DNA of 64,000 bases from Adiantum capillus-veneris (GCA_014529385.2 CM043959.1:15820809-15884808), one strand, 5' to 3'; counted from the first letter of the stretch, positions 46,445 to 58,336 are shown. Program-made: numbers and translations. Notes: generated from the letters alone by a model not told the origin.

Positions 46445-47152
46445 TGTGATGTCCCCAACCCACCGACACCAAAAAGCGGGATGGGGGTCCTTGACAGGTC
46501 TCTAGGCTTAATAAAAATTAGAGTCTCTAAACAAGAAAAAACCAAGGAGTAGATCTTTACCATTAATAATGGCTTGGGTCTATAGCCTTAGAAGAAGACC
46601 TAGTCCTGTCTCGCAGCGTAAACGGGACAACATATTAACAATCCCAAAAGTCTTTTGGCCCTATAACTTCCATATATTGGGCTAAGGTATCCTCAACCAA
46701 CGCTTTTTTCCTCCTAGCATATGTGAGGGCACAGCCCCGCTGGTGGACTCCTCTTCCCATTGAAGAAGTTTTTAAAACATTTTTAGTGTGCAAGGATGGA
46801 TAATTACCTGACTAATCACGACCCGTCCATGATTGACAACCTTAGTCAATCCCCACTTACCACCCTGCACTCACACTTGTTAGGGGGAAAAAAAGCGTTG
46901 GTTGAGGATACCTTAGCCCAATATGTGACAATTATAGGGCTGAAAGACTTTTGGGATTGTTAATATGTTGTCCCGTTTCGGCTGCGAGACAAGATTAGGT
47001 CTTCTTCTAAGGCTATAGACCCAAGCCATTGTCAATGGTAAAGGTCTATTCCTTGGTTTTTTCTTGTTTAGAGACTCTGATTTTTATTAGGCCTAGAGAC
47101 ATGTCCAGGACCCCATCCCGTTTTTTGGTGTCAGTGGGTTGGAGACATTACA
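46445..47152. repeat. inverted LTR pair at the left end
   Basis: Arm 46,445-46,869 (minus orientation, 425 bp) and arm 46,870-47,152 (plus, 283 bp) pair over about 280 bp. Both share GCGTTGGTTGAGGATACC, TTAATATGTTGTCCCGTTT and GGTGTCRGTGGGTTGG. The same sequence is present once at 52,358-52,776. The arms are roughly as different from each other as each is from the right LTR. There is no spacer. Confidence 0.85.
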
Positions 47153-47154
47153 AG

Positions 47155-47166
47155 TGGTATCGGAGC
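47155..47166 (+). other. PBS for initiator tRNA-Met, one mismatch
   Basis: TGGTATCGGAGC (A to G at position 8 of the usual TGGTATCAGAGC), two bases after the LTR end at 47,152. Confidence 0.85.
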
Positions 47167-48029
47167 ATGTGTAATTTAAACTCTTGGACATAGGGAAAAG
47201 TTAAGGTGTTAGGTTGAAATAAGTGATCTTGACGAATTCAATTTAAGATTAAAAAGAGGGAGACAAAGAAAGAGAGAATTATCCCCATCTTTGCAGGAAG
47301 ATTTCCATCAGGCCTACCACAAATCCATGGATTTCAACATTAGGTTTATGAGGGCTTGCCTATCGCGACACTATTTAATGCGAAAAAGCATGATGAAATG
47401 GCTAGATAAGAGATTTTCTCCTTCCACTTGGAGGATCAAGAGGTCAGGATCTGGTGGAATTTTCTTCACTGATGCGGGAGAGTTAGAAGGTTTATAACTA
47501 AATATGAAGAGACTCAGATGGGCCGAAGATCTTCAAGTGATTGAAGTATACTTTTTCATTGGGGCGAAGAATCCAAAAGAAACCCTTGTAATAGATGATG
47601 TCCAAGTATCAAAAATTAATGGGTCTTTGATCTGGTGTCTAAAATAATCTACCCAGGTAGATTTAGGCCCATAGGTGTAGGCTCAAGTTTTAGTGGACCA
47701 AAAGATGTATATTTTGATCCTGTATCTGATCCACCCAAAATCCACAAGATTCTAGTATAGGATTGTCATCGCCTTTGTATATAGTAGGATCTTCATGGAT
47801 TGTATTAACTCTTGGACATACTATGGTTCTCATGGGTATGCTATAAGCATTTTTGTTTATGGTTTGGTAATTGTCTTCATCCTGTGTGCAAAAGTTGTGA
47901 GTATGAGATAAGTTAAAAGCATAAGTAAGAGAGATTTCATCTGGTACTAAATTTCACTAATTCAATCTCAGGGAAATACTCACGTAAATAGCCTTTACAC
48001 TGTTGCTTAAGAGAAAAAAATACTATTAA

Positions 48030-48888
48030 AGCAAGTCCACCTCCCTACCTTCAAGGGAGAGGGACCCAATTTAGAGTGAGATACCGAAGCGTGGTTAGAT
48101 GCTATGGATGACTATTTTAAAGCTTCAAGAACTGCTTAGGAAAACCAAACAATGTTGGGTATGTTTAGTCTCAGCGGAGATGCCAAACTTTGGTGGAAGC
48201 AACACTACAAAGATAATCCCATGAGTAGTCCGTCTTGGGAGAAAATAAAGCAGGCAATCAAAGAACGCTATCTCCCTCCTGCACATCAGGCTATTAAGAT
48301 GAATGAGTTCTTTGGTCTATGCCAATTAGGACTTTCATTAGAGGAGTACTACACCAAGTTCGTGTCTTTACGACGCTATGCTCCCCAGATGACCATGGAG
48401 CAACAAATTGCCCATTTCTGTCAAGGCCTCAACAAACCGAAGCCCTGAGTACACGTCTCGAAGCCATGAGGCCTACATCAATACAGGACGCCCTTCTTAG
48501 GGCTAAGCCTCTTGCAGGCGAAGGAACCAACTCTACAAGGAACTATAATGGATTTGATAACTTTAGGGGAAGAGCCAGGGGAACTTTCAACCAAGGATAT
48601 CAACAACATGGAGTAGCTGCAGCGGTGAACTTGGAGCAGACCTTCCTAAATGTTAGGTGCTATGGATGCAATCAAATGAGGCACTATAGAAATAACTATT
48701 GTGAAGAGCAAAACCCTCGAACTACTGCTAGAGCCATTCCTCAAAATCAAGGAGACAATCTAAGAGGAGGTAGAAATGGAGGACGAGGTAGAGGAAGAGC
48801 AAGAGGAGCCATATCTTATGCAATCATGGGAGAACCAACCTTAATGAATGAGGAAGATGAAACAGCCACTCGCTTGGCTACAATTTAG
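48030..48888 (+). pseudogene. gypsy-type gag, decayed
   Basis: The capsid core reads LPTFKGEGPNLE, TGA (48,077-48,079), DTEAWLDAMDDYFKAS, TAG (48,137-48,139), then MFSLSGDAKLWWKQHYKDNP, WEKIKQAIKERYLPP and LSLEEYYTKFVSLRRYAP. Near 48,430 the frame shifts. It continues as STRLEAMRPTSIQDALLRA, an Arg/Gly-rich segment and a zinc-knuckle-like CYGCNQMRHYRNNYC with an extra residue before the last Cys. It ends with TAG at 48,888. Both stops fit CGA and CAG codons changed by C to T. Between the PBS and 48,030 no coding is recognised. Confidence 0.82.
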
Positions 48889-49362
48889 TAATCCTAGAGC
48901 TCAACAACAATACGCAGTTTTGTAAACCACTATAAATCGATAATGTAAAACTTTTAGTTACTTTATATATTATAATGATATTTTTGGAATCTTAAGCACA
49001 ACAAACCGCGGGCTAGAAATTTTCAGAACTGAATTCCGATAAAAACTGGCATAGTTATGGCCCCTAAAAGTTTACACTGTGGATTAAATTTATAAAATAA
49101 ATTGAAAGGTTTTGGTAATCATTACTGTAAAAGACTTTTATCATAAAATCCGTAGATATTTACAGATTGCAAATATTTTCAAAATTAATCATGAAATGGG
49201 TCAGATAATAGCAAAAAATTGATTTTGTGTATTCGGGGGACTGTGTGGGGTAATAATGAACTTGCCCAGACTGGAATTAGCAGTAGGGGATGCTTGTGGA
49301 TCTGTAGGGCTGCCTTGGGATGCAAGTTACTGCCATTTCCAGCCTCTGAGTGCCCAGAAACC

Positions 49363-49370
49363 TATAAATA
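49363..49370 (+). promoter_or_regulatory. TATA-like box
   Basis: TATAAATA within AACCTATAAATATGACCCC, in a GC-moderate island (49,220-49,460) between AT-rich flanks, followed about 30 bp later by CTTCACAATTTGG, a plausible start region. It could be the U3/R of a further LTR or the promoter for the gag-like ORF at 51,479. Confidence 0.4.
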
Positions 49371-49828
49371 TGACCCCTTGCTTCACAATTTGGAAGAGAC
49401 TCGGAGTCCTGGTCATTTCTCTCTCACCTAGAGAGAACTCTACTCAAAAATCACTAGAGCAAAAAATCTAGTTGATTATTCCACGGTAGCTTAATTCCTT
49501 TTTAATTAGCAAAATTATGCTAATTTACATGTATTTTCTTAATTAATCCAATTAATTAAGAAGATTAAATTTGCTTACACTCTAAATTACTCTCTTAATT
49601 CTTAATATTTTGTTGATTACTTAGATTAAGATTAAGGATATTAATCTAATTAATTATTAAGCCATAATAGGGCTAAAATTAATCTTTTTGGTCATAAATT
49701 AATGGTAATTATACTAATTTAAGATAATTATCAGAGCTGTATTAAACTGTCAAGATGCTAGAAAAATTATCTCTTAATTTTTTGATTAATTTTTGTAATT
49801 AATTAGACAAAAATTAGATGTCTTGAAT

Positions 49829-51040
49829 CAAAAAACTGATGGAAAATCTATTTAATTAGCTAAAAAATTCTTAAGTTAATTATCACAGCTAGAAAATAGC
49901 GTTAGGAACACTGGGTAAATTACTCATTAACAAGTCGTGATAATTATCTTGAGGTTAGAAAAAAAGATAGCTATTTATCTAAGTCAGATTAGACTAATTT
50001 TAGCTATAAATTAAAGGAGGGAACACAAAAAACTATGTTAGATAATTATGTGCTATTTATTACAGTTAGTTTACATGTTAAATAAGCCGTGATAATTATG
50101 TTAAGGCTAGAAAAATAATTTAGATGTCTATCTAAGTCAGATTAGACTAATTTTAGCTATAAATTAAAAGGAGAAATTAGAAAAACATGTTAGATAATTA
50201 TGTGCTATTTATCAAAGTTAGTTTACATGGTAAAAAAGCCTTGATAGTTATCTTGAGGCTAGAAAAATAATATAGCCATTTATCTAGGTCAAATTAGACT
50301 AATTTTAGCTATAAATTGAAGAGCAAATTAGCTAAATTACTTAGATAATTATATAGTAATTATCAGAGGTACAAATCACTATTAAAAACCCATGATAAAT
50401 ATTTCATGCATATATATTTAGTTTAGCTAATTATATTAGCTAATATTATCTAATTTTGACTGTAAATTAGAAAGAAAAATTAGTTAATTAATTTATATAA
50501 TTACATAGTAATTATGAGAGATAAAAAATAGCATTAGAAAGTCAATATAATTATCTTGAACACAAATAATCACTTTAGCTAATTATCTTAGCTAATATTG
50601 TTTGATTTTTACTAAAAACTAAAGGGAATAATTAGTAAATCATGTTAGATGATTACATGCTATTTATCAGAGTTAAACTATATGATAGAAAAGCCATAAT
50701 AATTATGTCAAGGTTAGAAGATTATTATAGATATTTATCGAAGTCAAATTATACTAATTTTAGCTAAAAATTAAAGGGGTAAACTAGTAAATCATGTTGG
50801 ATAATTACATGCTATTTATCAAAGCTAGATTATATGATAAAGAAGCTGTGATAATTATGTAAAGGTTAGAAAATTAGTATAGATATTTATCTAAGTCAAA
50901 TTATACTAATTTTAGCTGAAAATTAAATATGAAAATTAGATGTTTAAGTTGAAAAATTAAAAGATAATTACAACGGTCACCACAAATATCATTATTTACT
51001 TGTGATAATTATACCATAGTTAATCAGTTAGTTTAAAAAA
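49829..51040. repeat. AT-rich tandem repeat, period about 152 bp, about 8 diverged copies
   Basis: AAGTCARATTAGACTAATTT-type blocks begin at 49,981, 50,134, 50,286, 50,741 and 50,893. Weaker matches lie near 50,438 and 50,591, all spaced 151-153 bp. Each unit also carries TAGATAATTAYRTGCTATTT and GTGATAATTATNTTGAGGYT. The whole 48,900-51,470 stretch is very AT-rich and non-coding. Confidence 0.85.
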
Positions 51041-51478
51041 TTATAATTGACCAAAATTTCTATTTTTAGCAAAAGATTAATTAAAATAAATAGATTGGGA
51101 TCAAAAGTTTCTAGAAAAATTACAATAAGGGTAAACAAGTGATGTAAAGTTGAGGAAATGAAATCTTTAAGAGAAAGTAAATAGAATAAACGTTAAGCTC
51201 AAAATAAGCAGATTCCAAGCTTAAAAGTCGATGGAAAAATTAGAAAAAGGATATAGAAAATTATAAGAAAATTAGGAGAGCTTAGAAAACCCTTAGGAAA
51301 GCTTTGGAAAAATTTATTATATCTATATAGGCAAATAAGAAAATATTAGGTCAAGAATTTACCAATTAAGACTACAAATTTAACCTTGATTGGGTTACAA
51401 TTGAATACAGACATTAATTCTAGCTTTAGGATAATTTACCTAATGATTAGACGTCCTTTTTTATAAGGATACAAAGTT

Positions 51479-51673
51479 ATGGCACCCAAAAGGACATGAG
51501 CAAATCCTACATTTGATGATGAGGACGTAGCTCCAAAACGAACTAGAGCGTCGCAGGACGACGAAGCCGGGCCTAGTAGTAGGCCTACGGAGGAGAGTCT
51601 TTAGGCGCCAGCGCAACAACAGATAGCTGATCAGTCCCAGGTGGGTTCTAGTATTCAATTAAGTCTTTAAATA
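51479..51673 (+). pseudogene. gag-like N-terminal fragment with two stops
   Basis: ATG at 51,479 reads MAPKRT*ANPTFDDED, VAPKRTRASQDDEAGPSSRP, TEESL*APAQQQIADQSQ. The composition (basic start, then Asp/Glu, Pro/Ser and Gln-rich) resembles retrotransposon gag N-termini. The TGA fits an Arg CGA and the TAG a Gln CAG, both C-to-T changes, which suggests a once-open frame. A donor-like CCCAGGTGGGT follows at about 51,638. It lies after the AT-rich tract, not before the gag core at 48 kb, so it may belong to another element. Family uncertain. Confidence 0.4.
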
Positions 51674-52357
51674 GTTTAAGTTCTTTTATAAGTTAACATC
51701 GCGTACGTAAGGAGTGAGTAAGAATCAGAAAAATAATAATTGGCCGAAAATTTCCAAGAAACCAACATGCATTGTTTGTAATTAGGAAAGAATTGTTTGG
51801 GCTAAGACTGGTTGAATTAGGAAAGATATGATTGATCATCCTTAAGACAGCTTGTCTCAAGACACCTCCGACTCCTTGGTATATTTTGATGAATAATGAT
51901 GGCTTTCCAGCCACGGATAAGTCGATTACCCCCATGAACGATGAGTTTCTACTCCGTGTCTGTCTTGATGATTCTACATAAGTTAGGATACCGTTATTTT
52001 ATCCTAGGGGAACCGCCCGATTGTATGGGCAACTGGTTTGGTGTATGGGCACCCCGAACCTTGGGTGGGGGTCCTATCCACACCCTGGATTGTGAACAAG
52101 GAATGGGTACCGTTTTTTTTAACCCTTAGGTGGTCTTGAGACAAGAAGAGTACTGGTCATGGTTATTATGGACAATGTTTTGATTGACAATACCCTGTCT
52201 CAAGTTTAACAATGTCTGTTTGCTAAAAGAATGCTTTTCAATGCTGTCTTTAATACTTGATTGAAGAATAACTGTGACAGAAAGTCAAAAGAATTATTAT
52301 TTTAAATGTTAAAATAATACGATAGTAATTAGAAAACAAAAGGATCAAGTATGAGGG

Positions 52358-52776
52358 CGGGGTGCTAAGTGGGGATTGACTAAGGTTGTCAATCATGGAC
52401 GAGTGGACCTGATTAGTCAGGTAACTATCCATCCCTACGCACTAAAAATGTTTAGAAGACTTCTTCACTGAGAAGAGGAGTCCACCAGCGGTTGTGCCCT
52501 CACATATGTTAGGGAGCAAAAAGCGTTGGTTGAGGATACCTTAGCCCAATATGTGGAAGTTATAGGGTCAAAAGGCTTTTGGAATTGTTAATATGTTGTC
52601 CCATTTTCGCTACGAGACAGAACTAGGTCTTTTTCTAAAGCTAAAGACCCAAGCCATTGTCAATGGTAAAGGTCTATTCCTTGGTTTTTTCTTGTTTCAA
52701 GACTCTGATTTAGGCTTAGAGACCTGTCAAGGACCCCATCTTGCCTTTTGGGTGTCGGTGGGTTGGGGACTTCACA
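52358..52776 (+). repeat. 3' LTR (recognisable part)
   Basis: It matches the left inverted LTR arms over their whole length and ends GACTTCACA at 52,776. Its 5' start was not fixed: no polypurine tract plus TG was clear between 51,674 and 52,358, which otherwise shows no gene. Confidence 0.75.
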
Positions 52777-53329
52777 ACATGTGCATTCTCTGCATCCCTT
52801 CTGTCACATAACAACATCCCAAACAACTCAATGTTTCTTTGAGAGGCCTGCATGCCATCACAATACAAGGTCTAACCCCGAGGCAATAAATAGATCAACC
52901 TTCGAACCGCCTCTGCACACCTCTTGCAACTACAACGTTCAACGCACGAACCTGTGGTAAATCACCACACTCTTTGAGGCTCGAACTCAAATGAGTGATC
53001 TGCATCCAAGGAAGGCACCGATCCTTGCAACCAAGCCTCATACTCAAACTTCCACTCCAAGCATGCACCGCACAACCCCTACCTCTATAGAGATAGTGCA
53101 CAATGGTCATCAGAATTCCCTCCAAGTTAGGAGGAGAAAGGGGCGACCTCCTCCCACAGGCAAAAAGATCAAGTGGCATGTGAGGGCGCAAGCACCACCC
53201 ACCCTCCACCATGCCACACTGCCCCCTATGGGCCCCCCCAACCCTTGGGGTCTGGCAAGTTGTAGAGTGACGAGCAGCCTCACAATCCTTAGCTTGCACT
53301 ACCCCTCGTCTCGATTATTCTTCCATTCA

Positions 53330-53527
53330 CACCTCACTTTTTATTCACTACATAAAGTTTGAGTTGAAACAAAAAAGCCAAAGCCTCGTAAAGGATGTGC
53401 GTGGGGCGCAGATCCTTTAGGAGGCTTTGGCTATTTTTTCTTCCAACTCAAACTTTTCATCCTTTAGGAGGCTTGGCTTTGTTTTTTCAACTCAAAATTT
53501 TCGTAGTGATGAATAGAAAGTGAGGTG
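53330..53527. mobile_element. hairpin MITE-like element, 198 bp
   Basis: Terminal inverted repeats of about 65-70 bp begin CACCTCACTTTTTATTCA (53,330) and end with its complement GAATAGAAAGTGAGGTG (53,527). The inner part (AAAGCCAAAGCCTCGTAAAGGAT) also pairs with a third copy at about 53,411-53,455. Flanks ATTCA and ATTCT might be an imperfect duplication. No coding capacity. Superfamily not assigned. The sequence 52,782-53,329 to the left shows no convincing gene. Confidence 0.7.
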
Positions 53528-53662
53528 ATTCTTAAAGAGGGTTTGCGAGACCTGTGATGGGTTGATATTTGCTATGTCTGTGAGAGTGCTCCTGCTAGGG
53601 AGTCTCAGGGAGCCTCTCCGGTAGGGAGTGGAATCCACACGACGTAGCAGCTTAGCTAATGG

Positions 53663-54436
53663 TGACTCCATGGAGATGGCTCAGTCGGAGGATCAGGAGA
53701 TCGATCCAGAGGGGGACGCCCATTTGCTCCTCCCTTGGTTGCACATATTTTGTACCCCTCCACTCAATATTTTCGCAGGAAGCGGTCATCCTTTCCCACT
53801 CTCTTCGGAGAGAAAATTGATGGCCTTGAATCTTTGCAATGCTCCTTGGGTGGGAGTCGGCTCATGGCAAGGGTGGCCCTCATTGTGGCAATGGAGAGCC
53901 ACGTTCAAAGGGGAGAGGCCCCTCTATGGCTTGATGCACTGTTATCTTATGGTTCACCTTCGGAGATGTCTAACGGCTTGCACGGTCTATTGAGGCACAT
54001 GAGGCTCTCCTTGAGGACGGGTTGGTTGAAGATGGATCTTGGCTTGTGCTTTTGGTTGGAGGTGGAGTGGTTTCTAGGTGGCAGCCAATAGCCCCCCCGG
54101 TGGCATCTCCGACCAGGTGATGGTTATCTTCCTATGTTTTTTATGTACTGCTAGTTATCTTTGATTCCTTTGGCTCAGTGTGAGAGGGTTGGTGATGGTG
54201 GAATCCATTGCACTCTAGCTCGGCTTTATGAGTTTTTTTGTACTAGGTTTTCAGGCTTCCTTGTACATAAAAAGCATGGTCTATGGACTTGTGTATGGTT
54301 GTGGATTTTTGATGGTAGTGTTAGATGCCCTCGCTTGTTGTGAGGACGGCTTTTTGTATTTTTTTTTGGATTTAATGTATCACTCACTGTTAGTGAGTTT
54401 TTACAAAAAAACAAAAAAGTGAATAGAGTCTTCTTT

Positions 54437-54497
<61 letters not shown>

Positions 54498-55327
54498 TAC
54501 TAAATGTAAAAGTGAATACACTTTTCTTTTTTAAAGCTCTTGTGTTAAAGCTTGTGACTCCATGGAGATGGCTCAGTCGGAGGATCAGGAGATCGATCCA
54601 GAGGGGGACGCCCATTTGCTCCTCCCTTGGTTGCACATATTTTGTACCCCTCCACTCAATATTTTCGCAGGAAGCGGTCATCCTTTCCCACTCTCTTCGG
54701 AGAGAAAATTGATGGCCTTGAATCTTTGCAATGCTCCTTGGGTGGGAGTCGGCTCATGGCAAGGGTGGCCCTCATTGTGGCAATGGAGAGCCACGTTCAA
54801 AGGGGAGAGGCCCCTCTATGGCTTGATGCACTGTTATCTTATGGTTCACCTTTGGAGATGTCTAACGGCTTGCACGGTCTATTGAGGCACATGAGGCTCT
54901 CCTTGAGACGGGTTGGTTGAAGATGGATCTTGGCTTGTGCTTTTGGTTGGAGGTGGAGTGGTTTCTAGGTGGCAGCCAATAGCCCCCCCGGTGGCATCTC
55001 CGACCAGGTGATGGTTATCTTCCTATGTTTTTTATGTACTGCTAGTTATCTTTGATTCCTTTGGCTCAATGTGAGAGGGTTGGTGATGGTGGAATCCATT
55101 GCAGTCTAGCTCGGCTTTATGAGTTTTTCTGTACTAGGTTTTCAGGCTTCCTTGTACATAAAAAGCATGGTCTATGGACTTGTGTATGGTTGTGGATTTT
55201 TGATGATAGTGTTAGATGCCCTCGCTTGTTGTGAGGACGGCTTTTTGTATTTTTTTTTGGATTTAATGTATCACTCACTGTTAGTGAGTTTTTCCAAAAA
55301 AACAAAAAAGTGAATAGAGTCTTCTTT

Positions 55328-55380
<53 letters not shown>

Positions 55381-55438
55381 TACTAAATGTAAAAGTGAAT
55401 ACACTTTTCTTTCTTAAAGCTCTTGTGTTAAAGCTTGT
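53663..55438. repeat. tandem duplication of an 892-bp unit
   Basis: TGACTCCATGGAGATGGCTC begins both copies (53,663 and 54,555). The copies are almost identical to AAAGCTCTTGTGTTAAAGC at their ends; differences are a few substitutions, a one-base deletion and CT-run length (54,439-54,494 versus 55,330-55,377). Frames in the unit, for example MVAHILYPSTQYFRRKRSSF at 53,735, are repeated in both copies but match no family I recognise. The unit ends in T-rich sequence and the CT run. Confidence 0.95.
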
Positions 55439-57310
55439 AGGGGTGCCTCTCATTAACTCGCTCGATTTTATCATCGCTCAAAATAATTCGCTTGAAGTTC
55501 GGGATTCCTCGTCTCCATTCATGTACCTTTCATAAATGAGAAGTTCTATATAGGTTTTATTAGTCCATGCCTAAACTTTCCCAAAGTTTCCAAATGTTTT
55601 GGGCTCATTTAGTTGAGAAATCATCAAGCGTTAGTAGGAGCAAGGATTGAGCATATGTCTGATTAGGCAACATTAGTTCAAAGTTTTGTGAGAGGCACGC
55701 AAGCATACAACTTGTTCCCCAAAATTCCTTGATATTTTTTGCCAATTGGCTCTACACGCAATTAACTCCATCCTCCACTCATAACCCAACTTCTCATTTC
55801 ATTCTCTACATGCACCTAAGGCCTTGGCCATCTACCCACATGCACCACAAACCTCACCTCATCAAAAATGTAGCACAAGCCGCTATGAGGTGTAGCTTGC
55901 ATCCCATTGGAGCTCAATAAGCTACACATTTTTTTTGCAATACTATTGTGCTCTACCCAGCTTGTCTCCACTCCGCCACAACATCCTCAACCACTAGAGC
56001 CCTACCATCATCATCATCATTATGTGCCAATCAAATATGTAGCTTTAATTTTACTCATTCTTTGAACTAAGGTCAATTTATTGCCTGATAAGTGGCCTTT
56101 CCCACAATGTGGTTTGGAGATCTTGCTCTGTGCTTTACAACTTGCATAAGTTATTTTTAGCATTGCATTAGACAAGGTTTTTGCATTTCGCTTTCTATCT
56201 TGGGGTGTAGATACTACCTTAGAGAAAATCTCTCCAATCGATAGGACCCCCGCTTTTGCATCATTCATATGTCTCCAGCCATGTCTACTACCCCAAAAGG
56301 ACAGGAGGAACACTTCATGTATTTGGTAAAAACAACATCAATTTTTGATGAAGAATTGGCAGAAAACAATTTGGACGAAGTAATCATATCATACCCTCGC
56401 TAAAATCTACAATGGATGCCTTTAGAACAACTCTCACAATTTCCCATAGAAGATCTAGCAAACGCACTATTATCATTTGAGACTTTGACATCGGAGACAC
56501 GTATGTAAAGCACCATACTTTGTGTTCTCATACACCCTTGTTGCCTACTACTACTCTCAAAGGGATGAGTTTTTCATGCTACACCCTACCGGTACACTTC
56601 TCTAGGGGAGGACGTACTTTTGTAGCCATACTTCTATGGGAAACACAAATCCCAAGAAAACAACATTGCACACATGGTGCTTATCTATCTCACATAGGGG
56701 AGGATTGTTAGGGATGTGAGACATCCTCACACCATACAACACAGACTCCCACACTTTGCCTAGCTTCACCCATGGGGACGCACACTTAGATTGAGCTATA
56801 TAGCCTGCATGAAACTACTCTACACATGGCATCCACCTACACTTCATCTCACATAAGTGATCATATAGACACCTCTCATCTAGCTCTATATATGAGCATG
56901 TAGAATATTGAATTGATCAAATCAATTCTCACTTTGCATACTCAATGGCCCTTTGTCTACATTACTAGTTTTGCATGTGATTATCCTAGCCTAATGAATA
57001 ATGAATGCCAATAACACATTTTTGCCATAGCTTTACAACAATAATTGTCGACTACGGTGGGTTGTGGATGGTTGACTGTAGACAAATTGACAATAATCTT
57101 TAGAGAATGACATGTTGTAGGATGTGGCTTGGTTGTAATATTCAGGCTTTGAGCACCTATGTCGACTCCACATATGCATTGTTGTGTGCTCCAACCTACC
57201 AGCAAGTACCATTGTGCTCTACCCTTATCTACCACAACCCAATCAACACCCTCTCGCCTTGATGTTTACTCTAGATAGCTGCAGTATTGACACAATCTGC
57301 ATGCTAGGTA
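55439..57310. other. no gene seen
   Basis: Mixed-composition non-coding sequence. Short frames show no recognisable domain, and no LTR or TIR is evident. Confidence 0.4.
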
Positions 57311-58010
57311 GAAGAGAAAAAATATCTCACTAAGGAACTTTGTGGTGTAGGTCTCTCTATGTATGACATGCCGGAGTGGGAGAAGGATGCATACGGAGCA
57401 AAGACAAAGTATTCCCATTTACTACCTGAAAAATGAAGCCAACTCTCAACGTATTAATTTGTTATCATGGGTGATGAAGCACATGATTTCCTCTTTGGGC
57501 TATTGAATAACCTAGTAACGGGGTGAAAAGATTTGCATCTTATAGTCAAGTGAGTAGCTACACATTGTTGAGTAATTTTCTCGATACCTTCTTTACTATA
57601 ACATTTTCATCATTCCAAGCGGAACATTTTGTGTCTAGACTCTCTTTGCAAAGAAACAAGAGAGTGAATATTAGAGCCAAAAGGTGATATCCTTCTCGAT
57701 ATCATTCTCTTTTTAGCAAGATAGGAAGAAATTGATCCAACATGCCAAATCATGTATGAGAGAATGAAGGGGTAGGGTCCCAATGTTCCAAAGCTGATTT
57801 TACTCCCACTTTATAGTGCCCTTCCTTGTGGAATGCAGACAAGATTTTTTGACCCAATACAACAAAGAACAAGGAAAGTGGCAGTTGCAACCAACATTCC
57901 AGAGGCATCTTTAACCATTAATGGAATTGAATATGTAGTGGATGGAGGTTTTGCTAAGAGATTGTCTATAATCCCAAGCTTAGGTTAGATTCACTTGTCA
58001 TCACACCACC
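57311..58010 (+). pseudogene. PRP22/DHX8-type DEAH-box RNA helicase pseudogene, copy 1
   Basis: The frame reads EEKKYLTKELCGVGLSMYD, MPEWEKDAYGAKTK, then VIMGDEAHDFLFGLLNNLV (DEAH at 57,473-57,484). It continues with KGDILLDIILFLAR, a stop, [56 protein letters not shown] and [11 protein letters not shown], then LDSLVITPP after a shift. These match, in order, the region before the helicase core, motif II and the motif IV-V region of Prp22/DHX8, the splicing helicase that releases spliced mRNA from the spliceosome. Motifs I to Ib are deleted. Stops and shifts make it non-functional. No intron is visible, which suggests a retrocopy or a captured cDNA. Confidence 0.88.
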
Positions 58011-58134
58011 AACAATTGTGCTTGAAACTCTTTGCAATGTTAGAATATTTTATTGTTGCTAACGAACCATTTGATGAGAAAATGTTGCTTAAAATTGAGA
58101 ATAAAAAGTAAGAATAATCTTCTTTTGCTCTTTG

Positions 58135-58136
58135 GT

Positions 58137-58189
<53 letters not shown>
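58135..58189. repeat. (TG)n(AG)n compound microsatellite
   Basis: About 22 bp of TG followed by about 33 bp of AG. Confidence 0.95.
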
Positions 58190-58191
<2 letters not shown>

Positions 58192-58336
58192 TTTAATTAT
58201 CATCACGGAGGCCATATATGACCTATGGGGCCAAAACAAAACATTACATCCGTTCTTGTGGGGTGGAGGCGTTAGATACATATTGATTACGGACTGAGGG
58301 TCCATTAAAGGGGAAGGAAAAACGGTAAGAACAAGA

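Larger units (their letters stand above)
46445..52776 (+). mobile_element. LTR retrotransposon with an inverted-duplicated left LTR
   Basis: The unit is flanked by perfect ACATG repeats (46,440-46,444 and 52,777-52,781), as after one integration. Right end: a plus-oriented LTR ending GTTGGGGACTTCACA at 52,776. Left end: TGTGATGTCCCCAACCC, the inverted complement of that same LTR 3' end, running to about 46,869. It is then followed head-to-head by a plus-oriented LTR 3' portion (46,870-47,152), a PBS and gag. Both termini are thus U5 ends. The interior holds a decayed gag, AT-rich repeats and a stray gag-like N-terminus. No pol domain was found. Confidence 0.75.

Noticed and set aside
49829-51040. 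Regularly spaced repeats considered as a CRISPR array
   Set aside because: Units are about 152 bp, diverged, AT-rich and without unique spacers; the context is a plant retrotransposon.
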